DNA of 62,693 nt from Chloroflexota bacterium (GCA_021824575.1 JAKAKJ010000047.1:1-62693); one strand, 5' to 3'. Counted from the first letter of the stretch, positions 43,729-53,270 are shown. Numbers and translations are program-made. Notes: generated from the letters alone by a model not told the origin.

Positions 43729-43851
43729 TTCATGTTCCTTTCAAAGAAGGGATGATGATTCAACCGAAGCAAAAAGCATTTAGCGCGAATTTCGCGAATA
43801 GGCGAATGGTGCGAATGAATTTTGCAATCGTAACTATTTTACGCCAGTGCA

Positions 43852-43884
43852 AACAAAACGCCCGAACTTGTAACAGTCCGGGCG
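43852..43884 (-). terminator. terminator of the efflux operon
   Basis: On the minus strand CGCCCG and CGGGCG close a hairpin (43859-43884), extended by GACT/AAGT pairs, followed by TTTTGTTTG. It lies 27 bp after the last adaptor gene. Confidence 0.8.
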
Positions 43885-43910
43885 CAAATGTTTTGACGAA
43901 GTTTGATTCA

Positions 43911-44747
43911 TCATTGTTGAGTTTGAATGGTTACATTTCCGCTCATGCCCCACATCAAATTCGATGGCGGCGAATCTAATTCAATGGTGACCTTGTAAAC
44001 AATATCACCGTTGTATGGTTTGCCCATCGGAGCAATGGCGGTCACTTTGCCGCTCAAACCCTGATTAAAAGCTTTTAGTTGCACCGTGGCAGTTTGTCCG
44101 ACTTGAACATGAGCAATATTTTTTTCGCTCAAATCCGTTGTTTGGATTTGAAGATGGTTAAGGGTTCCGATCACAGCAACCACCTCACCAGGTTGAACAA
44201 GTTCTCCGGCTTTAGCATTGATCGCGACGATCGTTCCATCGTAAGGCGCCGTCAGCGTTGCCTGAGCGAGTTTATATTTTGCGATATCCAATGCAGCTTG
44301 GGCAACATCCAATTCAGCCTGCGCCTGCTGCCGGAATTCGATGAACGCTTTGACATAGACGATTTGTCCGTCCTTGAAAATCCTTTTATACGGATAATTT
44401 CTCAAATTAACGATGGCTTGTTGAGCCTGAACGTTTGCTTCTGCAGCTGTAACGGCATCTTCCAAATCGGGTGTATTCAACACCATCAGGGTTTGTCCCG
44501 CTTTGACCTGATCGCCTTCTTTGACATCAATTTCTTTAACAGTTGCCGACAAAAGAAAACTCAAATTGGATTCCTGTGCGGGGACAACATTCACCGACGC
44601 GGTGGCACTTCCGGGATTGGGTGCTTGTGTCGTGGCAGAGACGTTCGCCGCGGATGAGGTGGCGGACACCGTTATATTTGACGGATTCCCGCACCCGGTC
44701 AGGATCAGAGCGGACATTAAGATGATTGTCCAGCAAAATCGTTTCAT
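43911..44747 (-). CDS. HlyD-type efflux adaptor lipoprotein 2
   Basis: The 278-residue protein begins with a lipoprotein signal (ILMSALILTGCGNPS; Cys 19 or so). The rest is a membrane-fusion adaptor: beta-barrel and lipoyl halves around a short helical hairpin (ANVQAQQAIVNLRN) and a C-terminal domain with ATLTAPYDGTIVAINAKAGELVQPGEVVAVIG. It is a paralogue of the gene just upstream (24 bp away). In a one-membrane cell such adaptors would act on the outside surface together with the FtsX/MacB-type permeases. Confidence 0.88.
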   Translation of the reverse strand: MKRFCWTIILMSALILTGCGNPSNITVSATSSAANVSATTQAPNPGSATASVNVVPAQESNLSFLLSATVKEIDVKEGDQVKAGQTLMVLNTPDLEDAVTAAEANVQAQQAIVNLRNYPYKRIFKDGQIVYVKAFIEFRQQAQAELDVAQAALDIAKYKLAQATLTAPYDGTIVAINAKAGELVQPGEVVAVIGTLNHLQIQTTDLSEKNIAHVQVGQTATVQLKAFNQGLSGKVTAIAPMGKPYNGDIVYKVTIELDSPPSNLMWGMSGNVTIQTQQ

Positions 44748-44771
44748 TGCGTGACTCCTGATTCGTCCGCG

Positions 44772-45563
44772 CTATTGCCCGGTCTGGATTTGAACATCAG
44801 CAGTCATTCCCCAGCGTAGACCCTGCGGCTGCTGATCCAGTTCGATGGTCACCTTGTAAACGACATCACCGCCAATGGTTGAGGAGATGCGCGATACGTC
44901 GCTGACTTTTCCGTTGAATTGCTGATTCAAAGCCTGAATGGAAACGGTCGCGGATTGTCCGACTTTCACATTGGGAACATCGCGCTCGCTAAGATCAGTC
45001 GTCTCGATTTGGAAGTGAGACAGGTCGCCCATCACGATAACAACCTGACCGGGAACAACTGTTTCAGCAGGAGAAATATCTACCGAAGCGATTGTGCCGT
45101 TGAATGGCGCTTTCAATGTGGCTTCAGCAAGTGTGGCATTGGCGGTATCGAGCGCGGCTTTTGCGCTGTCCACGTTTGCCTGCGCGGTATCCAACTGTTC
45201 CATGGATATGTTTGTGCGCTTCAGATAATCAACCTGAGACTGGTTTGCCGCGACATTGGCTTCGGCTTGTTTGACTTGTGCTTCCAATATTTTCGTATCC
45301 AATGTAACCAATGTTTGACCTGCCGCGACGGTATCGCCCTCTTTCACGGATACAGTATTAACAATGCCGGTCAATGGAAAACTGAGCTGCACATATTTTG
45401 CGGGAACGACCTGCGCCGATGCAGAGACGGCACCTGATGAAGCCGCGGCTGGTTTGGCATTCAAGACGATGGTTGGGATGGCCGTTGGCGTTGACGAGAT
45501 GGAACTGCAAGCAGTCAACGTCAACGCCAAAATGACGCTGGCAATTAGCAAGATTTTCTTCAT
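44772..45563 (-). CDS. HlyD-type efflux adaptor lipoprotein 1
   Basis: The 263-residue lipoprotein (signal SVILALTLTACSS) has the lipoyl/beta-barrel and short helical hairpin (QAEANVAANQSQVDYLKR) of membrane-fusion proteins and the conserved ATLKAPFNGTIASVDISPAETVVPGQVVIVMG block. The start at 45563 is the Met right before the signal sequence. It follows the ATPase by 19 bp and is paralogous to the next gene. Confidence 0.88.
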   Translation of the reverse strand: MKKILLIASVILALTLTACSSISSTPTAIPTIVLNAKPAAASSGAVSASAQVVPAKYVQLSFPLTGIVNTVSVKEGDTVAAGQTLVTLDTKILEAQVKQAEANVAANQSQVDYLKRTNISMEQLDTAQANVDSAKAALDTANATLAEATLKAPFNGTIASVDISPAETVVPGQVVIVMGDLSHFQIETTDLSERDVPNVKVGQSATVSIQALNQQFNGKVSDVSRISSTIGGDVVYKVTIELDQQPQGLRWGMTADVQIQTGQ

Positions 45564-45582
45564 TCTTTTGATCCTGTGTTTT

Positions 45583-46275
45583 TTAATTCTTGTTCGCGCC
45601 ATTATTCTCCACGACCAATCCATCGCGGAGGGTTACGACGCGTCTGGCGTAATTGATGACGCGCGGGTCATGCGTTGCGAATACAAATGTGACGCCGGTT
45701 TCCTGGTTGAGACGCTGCATGATTTCCATGACCTGCCTTCCGTTCTCGGTATCGAGGTTCGCAGTTGGTTCGTCAGCGAGGATCATGCTGGGTTTGATGG
45801 ACAGGGCGCGGGCAACCGCTACACGCTGCTGCTGTCCGCCGCTGAGTTGATCGGGGCGATGATGCGCGCGGTCGCCGAGTCCAACAGCTTCGAGCATTTC
45901 GTTGACGCGCGCTTTGCGGTCAGCGGCTTTCATGCCGTTGAGCAGAAGCGGCATTTCGACATTCTCGTAAGCCGTCAGCGTGGGGATCAACGCGAAGAAC
46001 TGAAAGATGAATCCAATTGTCCCTTTGCGGAGATCCGCCCGCTGGTCCCGGTTGAGGCGGGTGGCATCTTTTCCGTTGATGAAAATGCTTCCGCTGGTTG
46101 GCTGATCGAGCAGACCAATGAGTTGAAGGAGAGTCGTCTTGCCCGAACCCGAAGGTCCGACCAAAGCGGTAAATTCTCCGTTCTCGATGGTCAAGTCCAC
46201 GCCGCGTAAGGCTTTGGTTTCCATCTCGCCAATCTTGAATGTGCGTGTTGCGTTGATAACTTTTGTAACTTCCAT
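45583..46275 (-). CDS. ABC transporter ATPase (MacB/LolD type)
   Basis: The 230-residue ATPase has Walker [14 protein letters not shown], signature [15 protein letters not shown], Walker [13 protein letters not shown], and the H-loop FATHD. It is close to MacB/LolD-type proteins that power FtsX-like permeases. The ATG at 46275 has GGAG 7 bases upstream. It starts 1 bp after the permease stop. Confidence 0.95.
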   Translation of the reverse strand: MEVTKVINATRTFKIGEMETKALRGVDLTIENGEFTALVGPSGSGKTTLLQLIGLLDQPTSGSIFINGKDATRLNRDQRADLRKGTIGFIFQFFALIPTLTAYENVEMPLLLNGMKAADRKARVNEMLEAVGLGDRAHHRPDQLSGGQQQRVAVARALSIKPSMILADEPTANLDTENGRQVMEIMQRLNQETGVTFVFATHDPRVINYARRVVTLRDGLVVENNGANKN

Positions 46276-46276
46276 T

Positions 46277-47503
46277 TCAGTCTCCAATTCCATGCAATGC
46301 TTCAACAGGCTCCATCTTCGCAGCAAGCGAGGCAGGATAAAGCGAAGCGACAAGGGTAACGATATAAGTCAGGATGGTCAAAGTGACCGTGTCCTGCAAA
46401 GTGAGCTTGGCGTAAATGACATTGTGGAGCAAAAAGCCGCTGATGCCCATCGCGCCGACGTTGATCGGAAGGCCGAAAGTGGCAAAGTAGCCCACCAACA
46501 AGCCTCCGATAATCAAGCCTCCGATTGCACCGCCCGTGGCAAGTATTGCAGCTTCCGTCAGAAATTGCGCCATGATGCGGCGCCCTTTTGTGCCGATTGC
46601 CAACAGGATACCGATTTCGCGCGTGCGCTCGAACACGGACATGATGAGCGTATTGGTCACCACCGTGGCAGTGATTCCCAAAATGATCAAATAAAAGATG
46701 TACATGAACGCATTGGCCGCGCTTTCGGTTTGCGAAATCAGCTCGGTCATTTTTTGCCAGGTCAGTACTTGATAACCGGGCGACTGCAAGGCCGCTGCGA
46801 CTGCGTTGGATTGATTTTGATCTTTCAACAGGATGAAAATCGTGCTGGCGTGATTCTCTGTGTTCGTAATGGTCTGGGCTTTGGCCAGCGGCATGAAGAC
46901 CGTGTTTTCATCGTAAGAGAAAGTGTTGGTCGTGTAAATGCCGCGCACCGTGAAGAGCTGTTGGTTCACATCGCCGTTGGATGTATTGACCAGCAGGTTG
47001 ATTTGATCACCGGCTTTGATCTTGAATTTATCAGCCAGAGGCTGACCAATGAGTATCCCATCACGATCATCAGGAGTGATGAAGGTTCCAGCGATCAGAC
47101 CTTGACGAAAGACCTGGTTCGCGCCCGATGCAGGATCAATGCCGATTACCTGTACGCCTCTTGAATTCTGTCCTGCGGTGATGATTCCGCTGGCGAACAA
47201 ACGCGGCGTTGCGACTGCGACCTGCGGCATGGCCTGGATTTGCGCCGCCACCTGATCGGGATTGGCAACCAAATCTGCCCATTTTAGGCTGACCTTGTTT
47301 TCATCGTACGATGCAGCGCGGACTTGTAGATGTCCAGTTTGAAGTTCAATTGTTGGTTGGATTGCGCTTTGCATCTCGCCCCTCAACACGGATGCAAACA
47401 GGAGAAGCAAAGCCGCGCCCATGGATACGGCCAGCGCGGAAAGAAGCGAGCGTCTTTTGTTGCGGCCCAGATTGCGAAAAGCCAATTTGAATAATTGTGT
47501 CAT
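46277..47503 (-). CDS. ABC transporter permease, FtsX/MacB-like (2)
   Basis: The 408-residue permease has an N-terminal helix (about 17-40), a large extracytoplasmic domain (about 45-265) and three C-terminal helices with the FtsX-type motif [26 protein letters not shown]. With its neighbour it would form a heterodimer for the ATPase. Substrate unknown. Confidence 0.92.
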   Translation of the reverse strand: MTQLFKLAFRNLGRNKRRSLLSALAVSMGAALLLLFASVLRGEMQSAIQPTIELQTGHLQVRAASYDENKVSLKWADLVANPDQVAAQIQAMPQVAVATPRLFASGIITAGQNSRGVQVIGIDPASGANQVFRQGLIAGTFITPDDRDGILIGQPLADKFKIKAGDQINLLVNTSNGDVNQQLFTVRGIYTTNTFSYDENTVFMPLAKAQTITNTENHASTIFILLKDQNQSNAVAAALQSPGYQVLTWQKMTELISQTESAANAFMYIFYLIILGITATVVTNTLIMSVFERTREIGILLAIGTKGRRIMAQFLTEAAILATGGAIGGLIIGGLLVGYFATFGLPINVGAMGISGFLLHNVIYAKLTLQDTVTLTILTYIVTLVASLYPASLAAKMEPVEALHGIGD

Positions 47504-47596
47504 AGTGTTTTCTCTTTGTTTGTGCGGGTCCTTCGTCTTTCTCCTTTCATTCGTTCATGATAAAGAAAGATGAAAGAAGAAAAGTAAAGGCGCACA

Positions 47597-48826
47597 TCAT
47601 ACGTAATGCAATGCCTCCGCCGGTTCGCGCCGGGATGCTTCAACGGCGGGAATCCACGCGGCGAGTGTAGCGATGATGAGCACGGTAAAGGCTCGTCCGA
47701 AGATATTGCCCAATCCAAAGCTTGGATAAACGCGTCCGCTGATGAGCGCCATATATTCTGTAATGGTTGAGAATGCGGCAAAGTCCACACCGACCGCACC
47801 GAGCGAACCATTAATAATCATGCCCAAAACAACGCCAATGGCTGTGCCAACCGCTCCGATCATCGCGCCTTCGAGGATGAACAAAGTTGCGATCTGGCGC
47901 GGCTTGAGACCCATTGCGCCGAGCAGGCCGATCTCGCGCGTCCGCTCGTAGACAGCCATCAACAGCAAATTCAAAATGCCAATGCCTGCGATCAGTTCGA
48001 TGATGACGCTGAAGATGTTCATCGCCGCGCCTTTTTGGTTGAGGGCCGATGCAAGCTCGGGATAATTCTTGTCCCAAGATTCGACTTCGTAGCCGGGCAG
48101 GGCAGGGGCAAGCGCCGCGACGACACTGGATTCCTGCCCAAGTTTTTTCAACGTCACATCAACCTCTGTGGATTGATTTGGCAAACCGTAAAGAACCTGT
48201 GCTTCGCCCAGCGAAATATAGGCAGTTGTCTTTTCGATGGTTGGTATGCCGATGTCGTAGATGCCGATCACGGTCATTGTGCGCTGTCGGTTTTGTTTGT
48301 GGATATCGCTGCCAACCATCGTAATGCGGTCGCCGACTTTGACGCCCATTACATCCGCTAATCCTTTGCCGATGAGCACCGAATCCTGGTCGCTGGATGT
48401 GAGCCAACTTCCCGCGACGATATGCTGTGCGATCAAACTGACGGGTTGTTCGGCTTCCGGCTGAATGCCGATAATGCTGATTGGGAACGCGCCTTCAGGG
48501 TTGCTGGCCAGTCCGCCCGTTTGGATGCGTTGGGTGGCCGCGATCACATTCGGGTTGGATAAGGCTGTTTTAACGACAGCCGCGCCATCGGTCAGAGGAA
48601 GAAGCGGATTACTGTCAATTTTTTCGCGATAGCCCGCGGCATGGATTTGAATATTGCCGCCCAGCACACGGACCGCGTTGCCATAGATGGCGTTGTTGAA
48701 TCCATCCACGAAGCCATCGTAGAGCATCATCAAGGCCAGGGCGAGTCCCATCGCGGCCACGATGATGATCGTCCGCCGGCGATGCCGCCAGGTATTGCGC
48801 CATGCAAGGCGCAGGTAAAGTAACAT
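47597..48826 (-). CDS. ABC transporter permease, FtsX/MacB-like (1)
   Basis: The 409-residue permease has the same layout as the downstream permease: helix at about 18-38, a large outside domain, then three helices starting near residue 270 with VYERTREIGLLGAMGLKPRQI. It is the first transporter gene after the regulator (18 bp). The 93 bp to the next permease contains a purine-rich stretch and no hairpin. Confidence 0.92.
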   Translation of the reverse strand: MLLYLRLAWRNTWRHRRRTIIIVAAMGLALALMMLYDGFVDGFNNAIYGNAVRVLGGNIQIHAAGYREKIDSNPLLPLTDGAAVVKTALSNPNVIAATQRIQTGGLASNPEGAFPISIIGIQPEAEQPVSLIAQHIVAGSWLTSSDQDSVLIGKGLADVMGVKVGDRITMVGSDIHKQNRQRTMTVIGIYDIGIPTIEKTTAYISLGEAQVLYGLPNQSTEVDVTLKKLGQESSVVAALAPALPGYEVESWDKNYPELASALNQKGAAMNIFSVIIELIAGIGILNLLLMAVYERTREIGLLGAMGLKPRQIATLFILEGAMIGAVGTAIGVVLGMIINGSLGAVGVDFAAFSTITEYMALISGRVYPSFGLGNIFGRAFTVLIIATLAAWIPAVEASRREPAEALHYV

Positions 48827-48844
48827 TTTTTCTCCTTACAATAA

Positions 48845-49540
48845 TTAATCGGTCCAGACTCGAACCGAATCATCATCCATCAATTGCAACGAACCAGCAG
48901 GTGCGCCTAGGACACGTTCCAGCGCATCGGTATAAGCCGCAACGGCATCATGTATGATATGAAACCTCTCTTCTGCGCTCAGACTTCTAGCTTCATTTCC
49001 TAAAATAACTTCGGCAAATTTGTCACTTAGTCCCAAAATGAGATACACACTCATCACGGTCGCCTGCTCGGGGAAAGAGGTGTGCAATGTCCCTTCTTGG
49101 ACGCCTTGTTGAATCACTCGAGTAAAAGATGGAGATACAAGTTGCAGCATTTTGGCAAACATCTTTTGACGAGTGATAGAGTTTTCATCAGAATACCAAA
49201 TGCGGAACAACGCCAGCATGTAATCCTTTTGCGTGGCTTTCCACTGGACAGCAGAGCTGAAATAACGGCACAGCTTTTCCAGTGCGGGCAGTGTGGGATC
49301 ATCCAAAAGTGGGAGAAACGTTGCTGCGGCTTCATCAGCGAGTCGGCTGATCAATGCTTCCAGCAGGGAGGGCTTTGAGTCGAAGTAGTGATAGAAAGCC
49401 CCCTTCGAGATTTTCATCGCATCCAGAATATCCTGGATGGACATTTGCTCATATCCCTTGGTGTAAACCAGCTTGCGGGCAACGTCGAGGATTTCATTGC
49501 GCCGAGCGGCGTAATCATCTTCTTTAACAACTCTGGGCAT
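48845..49540 (-). CDS. TetR-family transcriptional repressor
   Basis: The 231-residue regulator has the N-terminal TetR helix-turn-helix (RRNEILDVARKLVYTKGYEQMSI, then ISKGAFYHYFDSKPSLLEAL; shown here in pieces) and a helical ligand-binding domain. It heads the efflux operon, and a 21-bp palindrome lies between its promoter and ATG, so it probably represses itself and the transporter and is released by an efflux substrate. A ribosome binding site (AAAGGA) precedes the ATG. Confidence 0.92.
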   Translation of the reverse strand: MPRVVKEDDYAARRNEILDVARKLVYTKGYEQMSIQDILDAMKISKGAFYHYFDSKPSLLEALISRLADEAAATFLPLLDDPTLPALEKLCRYFSSAVQWKATQKDYMLALFRIWYSDENSITRQKMFAKMLQLVSPSFTRVIQQGVQEGTLHTSFPEQATVMSVYLILGLSDKFAEVILGNEARSLSAEERFHIIHDAVAAYTDALERVLGAPAGSLQLMDDDSVRVWTD

Positions 49541-49551
49541 ACTATCCTTTC

Positions 49552-49572
49552 ATAAACCGACCGACGGTTTAT
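49552..49572. promoter_or_regulatory. TetR operator palindrome
   Basis: ATAAACCG and CGGTTTAT form a perfect inverted repeat around ACCGA. It lies directly after the predicted transcription start and 11 bp before the TetR ATG. Confidence 0.7.
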
Positions 49573-49582
49573 TATTGTGGAT

Positions 49583-49610
49583 AATATACCTGTTCAGTTA
49601 TTTCAGTCAA
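49583..49610 (-). promoter_or_regulatory. promoter of the TetR/efflux operon
   Basis: TTGACT (49605-49610) and TATATT (49583-49588) are 16 bp apart on the minus strand; the start near 49576 abuts the operator. Confidence 0.6.
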
Positions 49611-49669
49611 TATCAAAATGAGTAAAAACCGTCAAGAAAGGGTCAAGAATCTGGATTTGAGATGACAAA

Positions 49670-50470
49670 TTACGCTTCGTCCCCCGACTTGACCGGCTGA
49701 GGTCTAAACAAGCCGAATCTCGCCCCGAGCATTTTCAGCACCAAACCCGCCCGCCAAAATGCGACCGCTGCCATGCCATGGGCCAACACCGCGAACAGCG
49801 GCGGAGTTTGAAAAGTATAGTAAGTCCAGCATTGACGCGTGGTTCCCCATAATTCGAGAAAATATCCGAGGCCCGCGCCCGCGATGAAGATTAGGAACGT
49901 TTGGCGGTAATCAGTTGGGGTCAGGATGAGAATCGCGCAAAGCAAAATCGCGAGAATTGTATAAGATTTGTTGAAGGTGGGGGAAACGAAGATGAGCATT
50001 AGCGCGGAGAAAATTGCAAATGTCAGCCAGTAAAGGATTTTGTAAACGCGCTGGCATCTTTTGGGCAGGAAATAGCTCAGTGTGCGCGTGATGCGATCAA
50101 TGGAAAGAGTCGCAATCGGCCACGCGGGGATGATCCAAAGCGGCGGGCGTTCGTTGGTGTAGTAGAACCAGAGATTGGTCTGGGTGCCCCATGCCTCGAT
50201 CACGAGTCCGCCCACAGTCCCGACCAGAATGATCAAACCGTCAGTGCGGAGGTCGGCGCGGGCAACAATGGTCAGTGACATGAACAGGAAAATCCCGATC
50301 AATAGCCAATCCATGTAAAGCCACCACGGACCGCGCCAATCCACGTAAGCCACATATTCTTCAGCCAACGGCCACCAAATATAAATGATGAGGAAAATAA
50401 TAAGAAAAAAACCGCTGAGCAAAACCGTTGAGGATTTTGTCCAGCGGATGAGCGGGGGCAATTTACGCAT
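49670..50470 (-). CDS. multi-helix membrane protein with an internal duplication
   Basis: The 266-residue protein has about eight hydrophobic helices. Two halves share a motif: EAWGTQTNLWFYYTNERPPL (first half) and ELWGTTRQCWTYYTFQTPPL (second half), with ExWGT, WxYYT and PPL in common. This indicates an ancient gene duplication. I cannot name the family or the substrate. It is divergent from the ROK gene, with 102 bp between them, and has a basic N-terminus that favours a cytoplasmic start. Confidence 0.7.
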   Translation of the reverse strand: MRKLPPLIRWTKSSTVLLSGFFLIIFLIIYIWWPLAEEYVAYVDWRGPWWLYMDWLLIGIFLFMSLTIVARADLRTDGLIILVGTVGGLVIEAWGTQTNLWFYYTNERPPLWIIPAWPIATLSIDRITRTLSYFLPKRCQRVYKILYWLTFAIFSALMLIFVSPTFNKSYTILAILLCAILILTPTDYRQTFLIFIAGAGLGYFLELWGTTRQCWTYYTFQTPPLFAVLAHGMAAVAFWRAGLVLKMLGARFGLFRPQPVKSGDEA

Positions 50471-50510
50471 GTGCAGATTATATCAACTTGCGATGGTTCT
50501 CATTTGAGCA

Positions 50511-50538
50511 TTGACAGCGTAAAAGGTTGCCTTATAAT
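50511..50538 (+). promoter_or_regulatory. promoter of the ROK gene
   Basis: Perfect TTGACA (50511-50516) and TATAAT (50533-50538) hexamers, 16 bp apart. This is the strongest promoter match in the window. Confidence 0.8.
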
Positions 50539-50542
50539 CAGA

Positions 50543-50567
50543 TTAGTTTGTTGCCGCAACATACTAA
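50543..50567. promoter_or_regulatory. ROK operator palindrome
   Basis: The 25-bp stretch reads TTAGTTTGTTGC, a central C, then GCAACATACTAA; the arms match at all but one base pair. It covers the predicted transcription start and ends 5 bp before the ATG, which fits autorepression by the ROK protein. Confidence 0.7.
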
Positions 50568-50572
50568 CTCCC

Positions 50573-51808
50573 ATGAATTCCAGAAACACAGCTGACCAGA
50601 TTCTTGTTCGCGAGACAAATTTGTCTTCTGTGCTTCGCCTAATCTCTCACGAGGCGCCGGTTTCACGCGCTCAACTGGCTGCCAAAATCGGGCTTAATAA
50701 GTCCACAGTATCAAGCCTGGTTGAGGATTTGCTTGATCGTAATCTTATTCATGAGACGGGCATGAACACGATGGGCACGGGACGACCGGCTACTTTGTTG
50801 GAGATCAATCCAAAAGCAGGTTGTATCGTGGGCGCTGAATTGGGTGTGGACTTTGTCGCGGTTGTGCTGACCGATTTTGTTGGAAATATTTTGTGGCGTA
50901 AACAGGTTGAAGCGGACCCGGCTGAGTCGTTGGAAAAGACCTTGGATCAGACGCTGGCGCTTGCGAATGAAGCGATGACTGTTTGCAAGGATAGGAAACT
51001 CAACCTGCTTGGACTCGGTCTCGCTACGCCGGGAACGGTGGATTTGAACGAGGGGGTTTTGATCTTCGCCCCGAATTTGCACTGGCATAATGTTCCATTC
51101 CGAAAGGTGTTTTCTGAAGCTACAGGCTTGAAGGTTTATGTTGAGAACGATGCCAATGCCGCGGCCATTGCCGAGCATTTATTCGGGACGGCACGCCAGC
51201 TCAAGGATTTCATTTTTGTGTTTGCGGGCATTGGTTTGGGCGGAGGCTTGTTTTTGAACGGCGAGTTATACCGCGGCAAGAATGGTTATGCGGGTGAGAT
51301 TGGTCATTCGCCCATCCTGGCCGAAGCGTTTCAGAACCCCTGTCATTGCGGCAATCGCGGATGCTGGGAAACCTATGCCAATCAGTATTCCATTATTCAT
51401 CGCGTTAGCGCGCGATTAGAGGTCAAGCGGAGCAGTTTGATTCCGGCCATGTTGGCCGAACAGAATGCTCCGCTTTCGATTCAGTTGATTAAGCAAGCTG
51501 CGGATGCGGGTGATCGCGAGGCGATAGATTCATTTGCCGAAGCTGGCGCCGCGATGGGGCAGGGCCTTGCGGGTCTGGCAAACATCTTCAATCCGGAAAA
51601 GATAATCCTTGGCGGACCTCTGAGCATTGCCGGGGATTACCTCCTGCCGTCCATCAGAAAGACTGTGAGCAAACATTCCTTGCCGGAGATTGATCAACAA
51701 GTGGATATTGGCCTATCGGCCTTTGGCCCGGACGCCAGCTTGATTGGTGCGGTAGCTATCGTAGTTGACGACATTCTAAAGAATCCCATTCACGTTGAAA
51801 GGAGGTGA
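50573..51808 (+). CDS. ROK-family transcriptional repressor
   Basis: The 411-residue protein joins an N-terminal winged helix (about 17-65, with VSRAQLAAKIGLNKSTVSSLV) to a ROK sugar-kinase-like domain (about 85-400) with the zinc motif CHCGNRGCWE and the GIGLGGGLFLNGELYRG phosphate loop. Such NagC/XylR-type proteins bind a sugar and release DNA. It precedes the ABC importer, which it probably controls. The ATG at 50573 is preferred because the upstream part of the frame covers the promoter. Confidence 0.94.
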   Translation: MNSRNTADQILVRETNLSSVLRLISHEAPVSRAQLAAKIGLNKSTVSSLVEDLLDRNLIHETGMNTMGTGRPATLLEINPKAGCIVGAELGVDFVAVVLTDFVGNILWRKQVEADPAESLEKTLDQTLALANEAMTVCKDRKLNLLGLGLATPGTVDLNEGVLIFAPNLHWHNVPFRKVFSEATGLKVYVENDANAAAIAEHLFGTARQLKDFIFVFAGIGLGGGLFLNGELYRGKNGYAGEIGHSPILAEAFQNPCHCGNRGCWETYANQYSIIHRVSARLEVKRSSLIPAMLAEQNAPLSIQLIKQAADAGDREAIDSFAEAGAAMGQGLAGLANIFNPEKIILGGPLSIAGDYLLPSIRKTVSKHSLPEIDQQVDIGLSAFGPDASLIGAVAIVVDDILKNPIHVERR

Positions 51809-51810
51809 TC
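51798..51810 (+). promoter_or_regulatory. perfect Shine-Dalgarno sequence without an adjacent start
   Basis: AAAGGAGGTGATC equals the full complement of the usual 16S rRNA 3' end and overlaps the ROK stop codon. The nearest ATG (51825) is followed at once by TGA, and the real downstream gene starts at 51888 with its own AAAGGAG. It may act as a standby site. Confidence 0.4.
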
Positions 51811-51887
51811 AAAAAGCATCTTAGATGTGACAAAGGGCAAGTCAGTATGTTCGTATTCAAACGATCACAGAAAAGGAGAAGAATATC

Positions 51888-53219
51888 ATGAGTAAAAAGA
51901 TTTACGGTCTGTTTGCCGTTATTATCGCGGTAGCGACCGTACTTTCCGCTTGCGGCCCCGCTGCGACACCGACACCTGCTGCCAGTGCTGGCGGTCAGGT
52001 GGAAGTATTTTCCTGGTGGGTCGGCCCCGGTGAAGCAGATGGCTTGGCCGCGATGGTCAAGATCTTCGAAGCGCAGTATCCGAACGAGAAATTCGTGAAC
52101 GCTGCTGTGGCTGGTGGTGCTGGCACGAATGCTCAGGCTGTTTTGGCGACTCGGCTCGCTGCTGGCGATCCTCCGGATTCATGGCAAGCTCATGCTGGTA
52201 TGGCAACCTTCGCCTATGCAAATGCCAAGCAGATTCAGCCCTTGGATGACTTCTACGCAAAGAACAATCTGAATTCGGTGTTCCCCAAGTCCCTGCTCGG
52301 ATTGATCTCGATTGATGGACACCCATATAGCGTCCCGGTGAACATCCATCGCTCGAACGTGATGTGGTACAACCCGAAAGTTTTGCAGGCTGCCGGCGTG
52401 ACCATTCCTTCCGGCGGATTTGCGAGCTGGAGCGATTTCTTTGCCGCCTGCGATAAGATCAAAGCTGCTGGAAAAACCTGCCTCTCGCTCGGACCTGAAG
52501 GCTTCACTGCCATGCACCTGTGGGAGAACGTCATGATCGGCACCCTCGGCGCGGACAAATGGAGCGGCCTATGGACCACTCCGGCCACCACCGATTGGAA
52601 CGGTGCGGATGTCAAGCAGGGCCTCGCCAACTTTGCCACGGCTTTGTCCTACACAAACAGCGACGCCTCGACTCTGTCTGACTGGCAGCCTGCTTCCAAG
52701 ATGGTTGCCGATGGTGATGCCGCCTTCAACATCATGGGCGACTGGGCTTATGGCTATTTTGCCAACCCGGCCCCGAACGGTCTTGCTCTGAAGCCGCACA
52801 CTGACTTCGACTGGACTCCGACACCGGGCACGCAGAACATCTTTGTCTTCCTGTCCGATAGCTTTGTTCTGCCGGTGGGCAACAAGAATCCCCAGGGCAC
52901 GTTGGACTGGCTGACTGTCGCCGCCTCAAAGGCTGGGCAGGAAGCTTTCAACCCGCTCAAGGGTTCGATCTGCGCCCGCACCGACTGCGACCAAGCACTC
53001 TTCAGCGAATACTCACAGAATGCAGCCAAGGATTGGGCTTCCAATGCCATCGTTGGCAGCTTGACCCACGAAGTGGTCAGCAACCCGGCTTGGAAAACTC
53101 AGATTGATACTGATCTGAAACTGTTCCTGGCGAGCGCACACGATGCGGCCGCCCAGGCGACGTTCCAATCTGCGTTGGCTGCTGACTGCAAGACGAAAGG
53201 CGCTGGCGCCTGCCCGTAA
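51888..53219 (+). CDS. sugar ABC transporter substrate-binding lipoprotein (CUT1)
   Basis: The 443-residue protein has a lipoprotein signal (IIAVATVLSACGPA, Cys about 22), a Thr/Pro/Ala linker and a type 1 solute-binding fold with VEVFSWWVGPGEADGL, DDFYAKNNL and WLTVAASKAGQEAFNPLKGSICAR. It captures a sugar or oligosaccharide outside the cell. Its start overlaps the end of a short basic frame (ATGA). A strong hairpin follows the stop, expected to make it more abundant than the permeases. Confidence 0.93.
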   Translation: MSKKIYGLFAVIIAVATVLSACGPAATPTPAASAGGQVEVFSWWVGPGEADGLAAMVKIFEAQYPNEKFVNAAVAGGAGTNAQAVLATRLAAGDPPDSWQAHAGMATFAYANAKQIQPLDDFYAKNNLNSVFPKSLLGLISIDGHPYSVPVNIHRSNVMWYNPKVLQAAGVTIPSGGFASWSDFFAACDKIKAAGKTCLSLGPEGFTAMHLWENVMIGTLGADKWSGLWTTPATTDWNGADVKQGLANFATALSYTNSDASTLSDWQPASKMVADGDAAFNIMGDWAYGYFANPAPNGLALKPHTDFDWTPTPGTQNIFVFLSDSFVLPVGNKNPQGTLDWLTVAASKAGQEAFNPLKGSICARTDCDQALFSEYSQNAAKDWASNAIVGSLTHEVVSNPAWKTQIDTDLKLFLASAHDAAAQATFQSALAADCKTKGAGACP

Positions 53220-53239
53220 TGTTTTGATCAAGCAAGTAA

Positions 53240-53270
53240 AAATGGGCGGCTCCTAATGAGCCGCCCATTT
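53240..53270 (+). terminator. hairpin between binding protein and permease genes
   Basis: AAATGGGCGGCTC and GAGCCGCCCATTT (13-bp perfect stem) around CTAAT. Only short T-runs follow, so it probably attenuates or protects the upstream mRNA. Confidence 0.8.

Noticed and set aside
47504-47560. 16-codon basic frame overlapping the second permease start (ATGA)
   Set aside because: Translation of a purine-rich leader; a similar one precedes the binding-protein gene at 51847. Probably coincidence of Shine-Dalgarno-like sequence.
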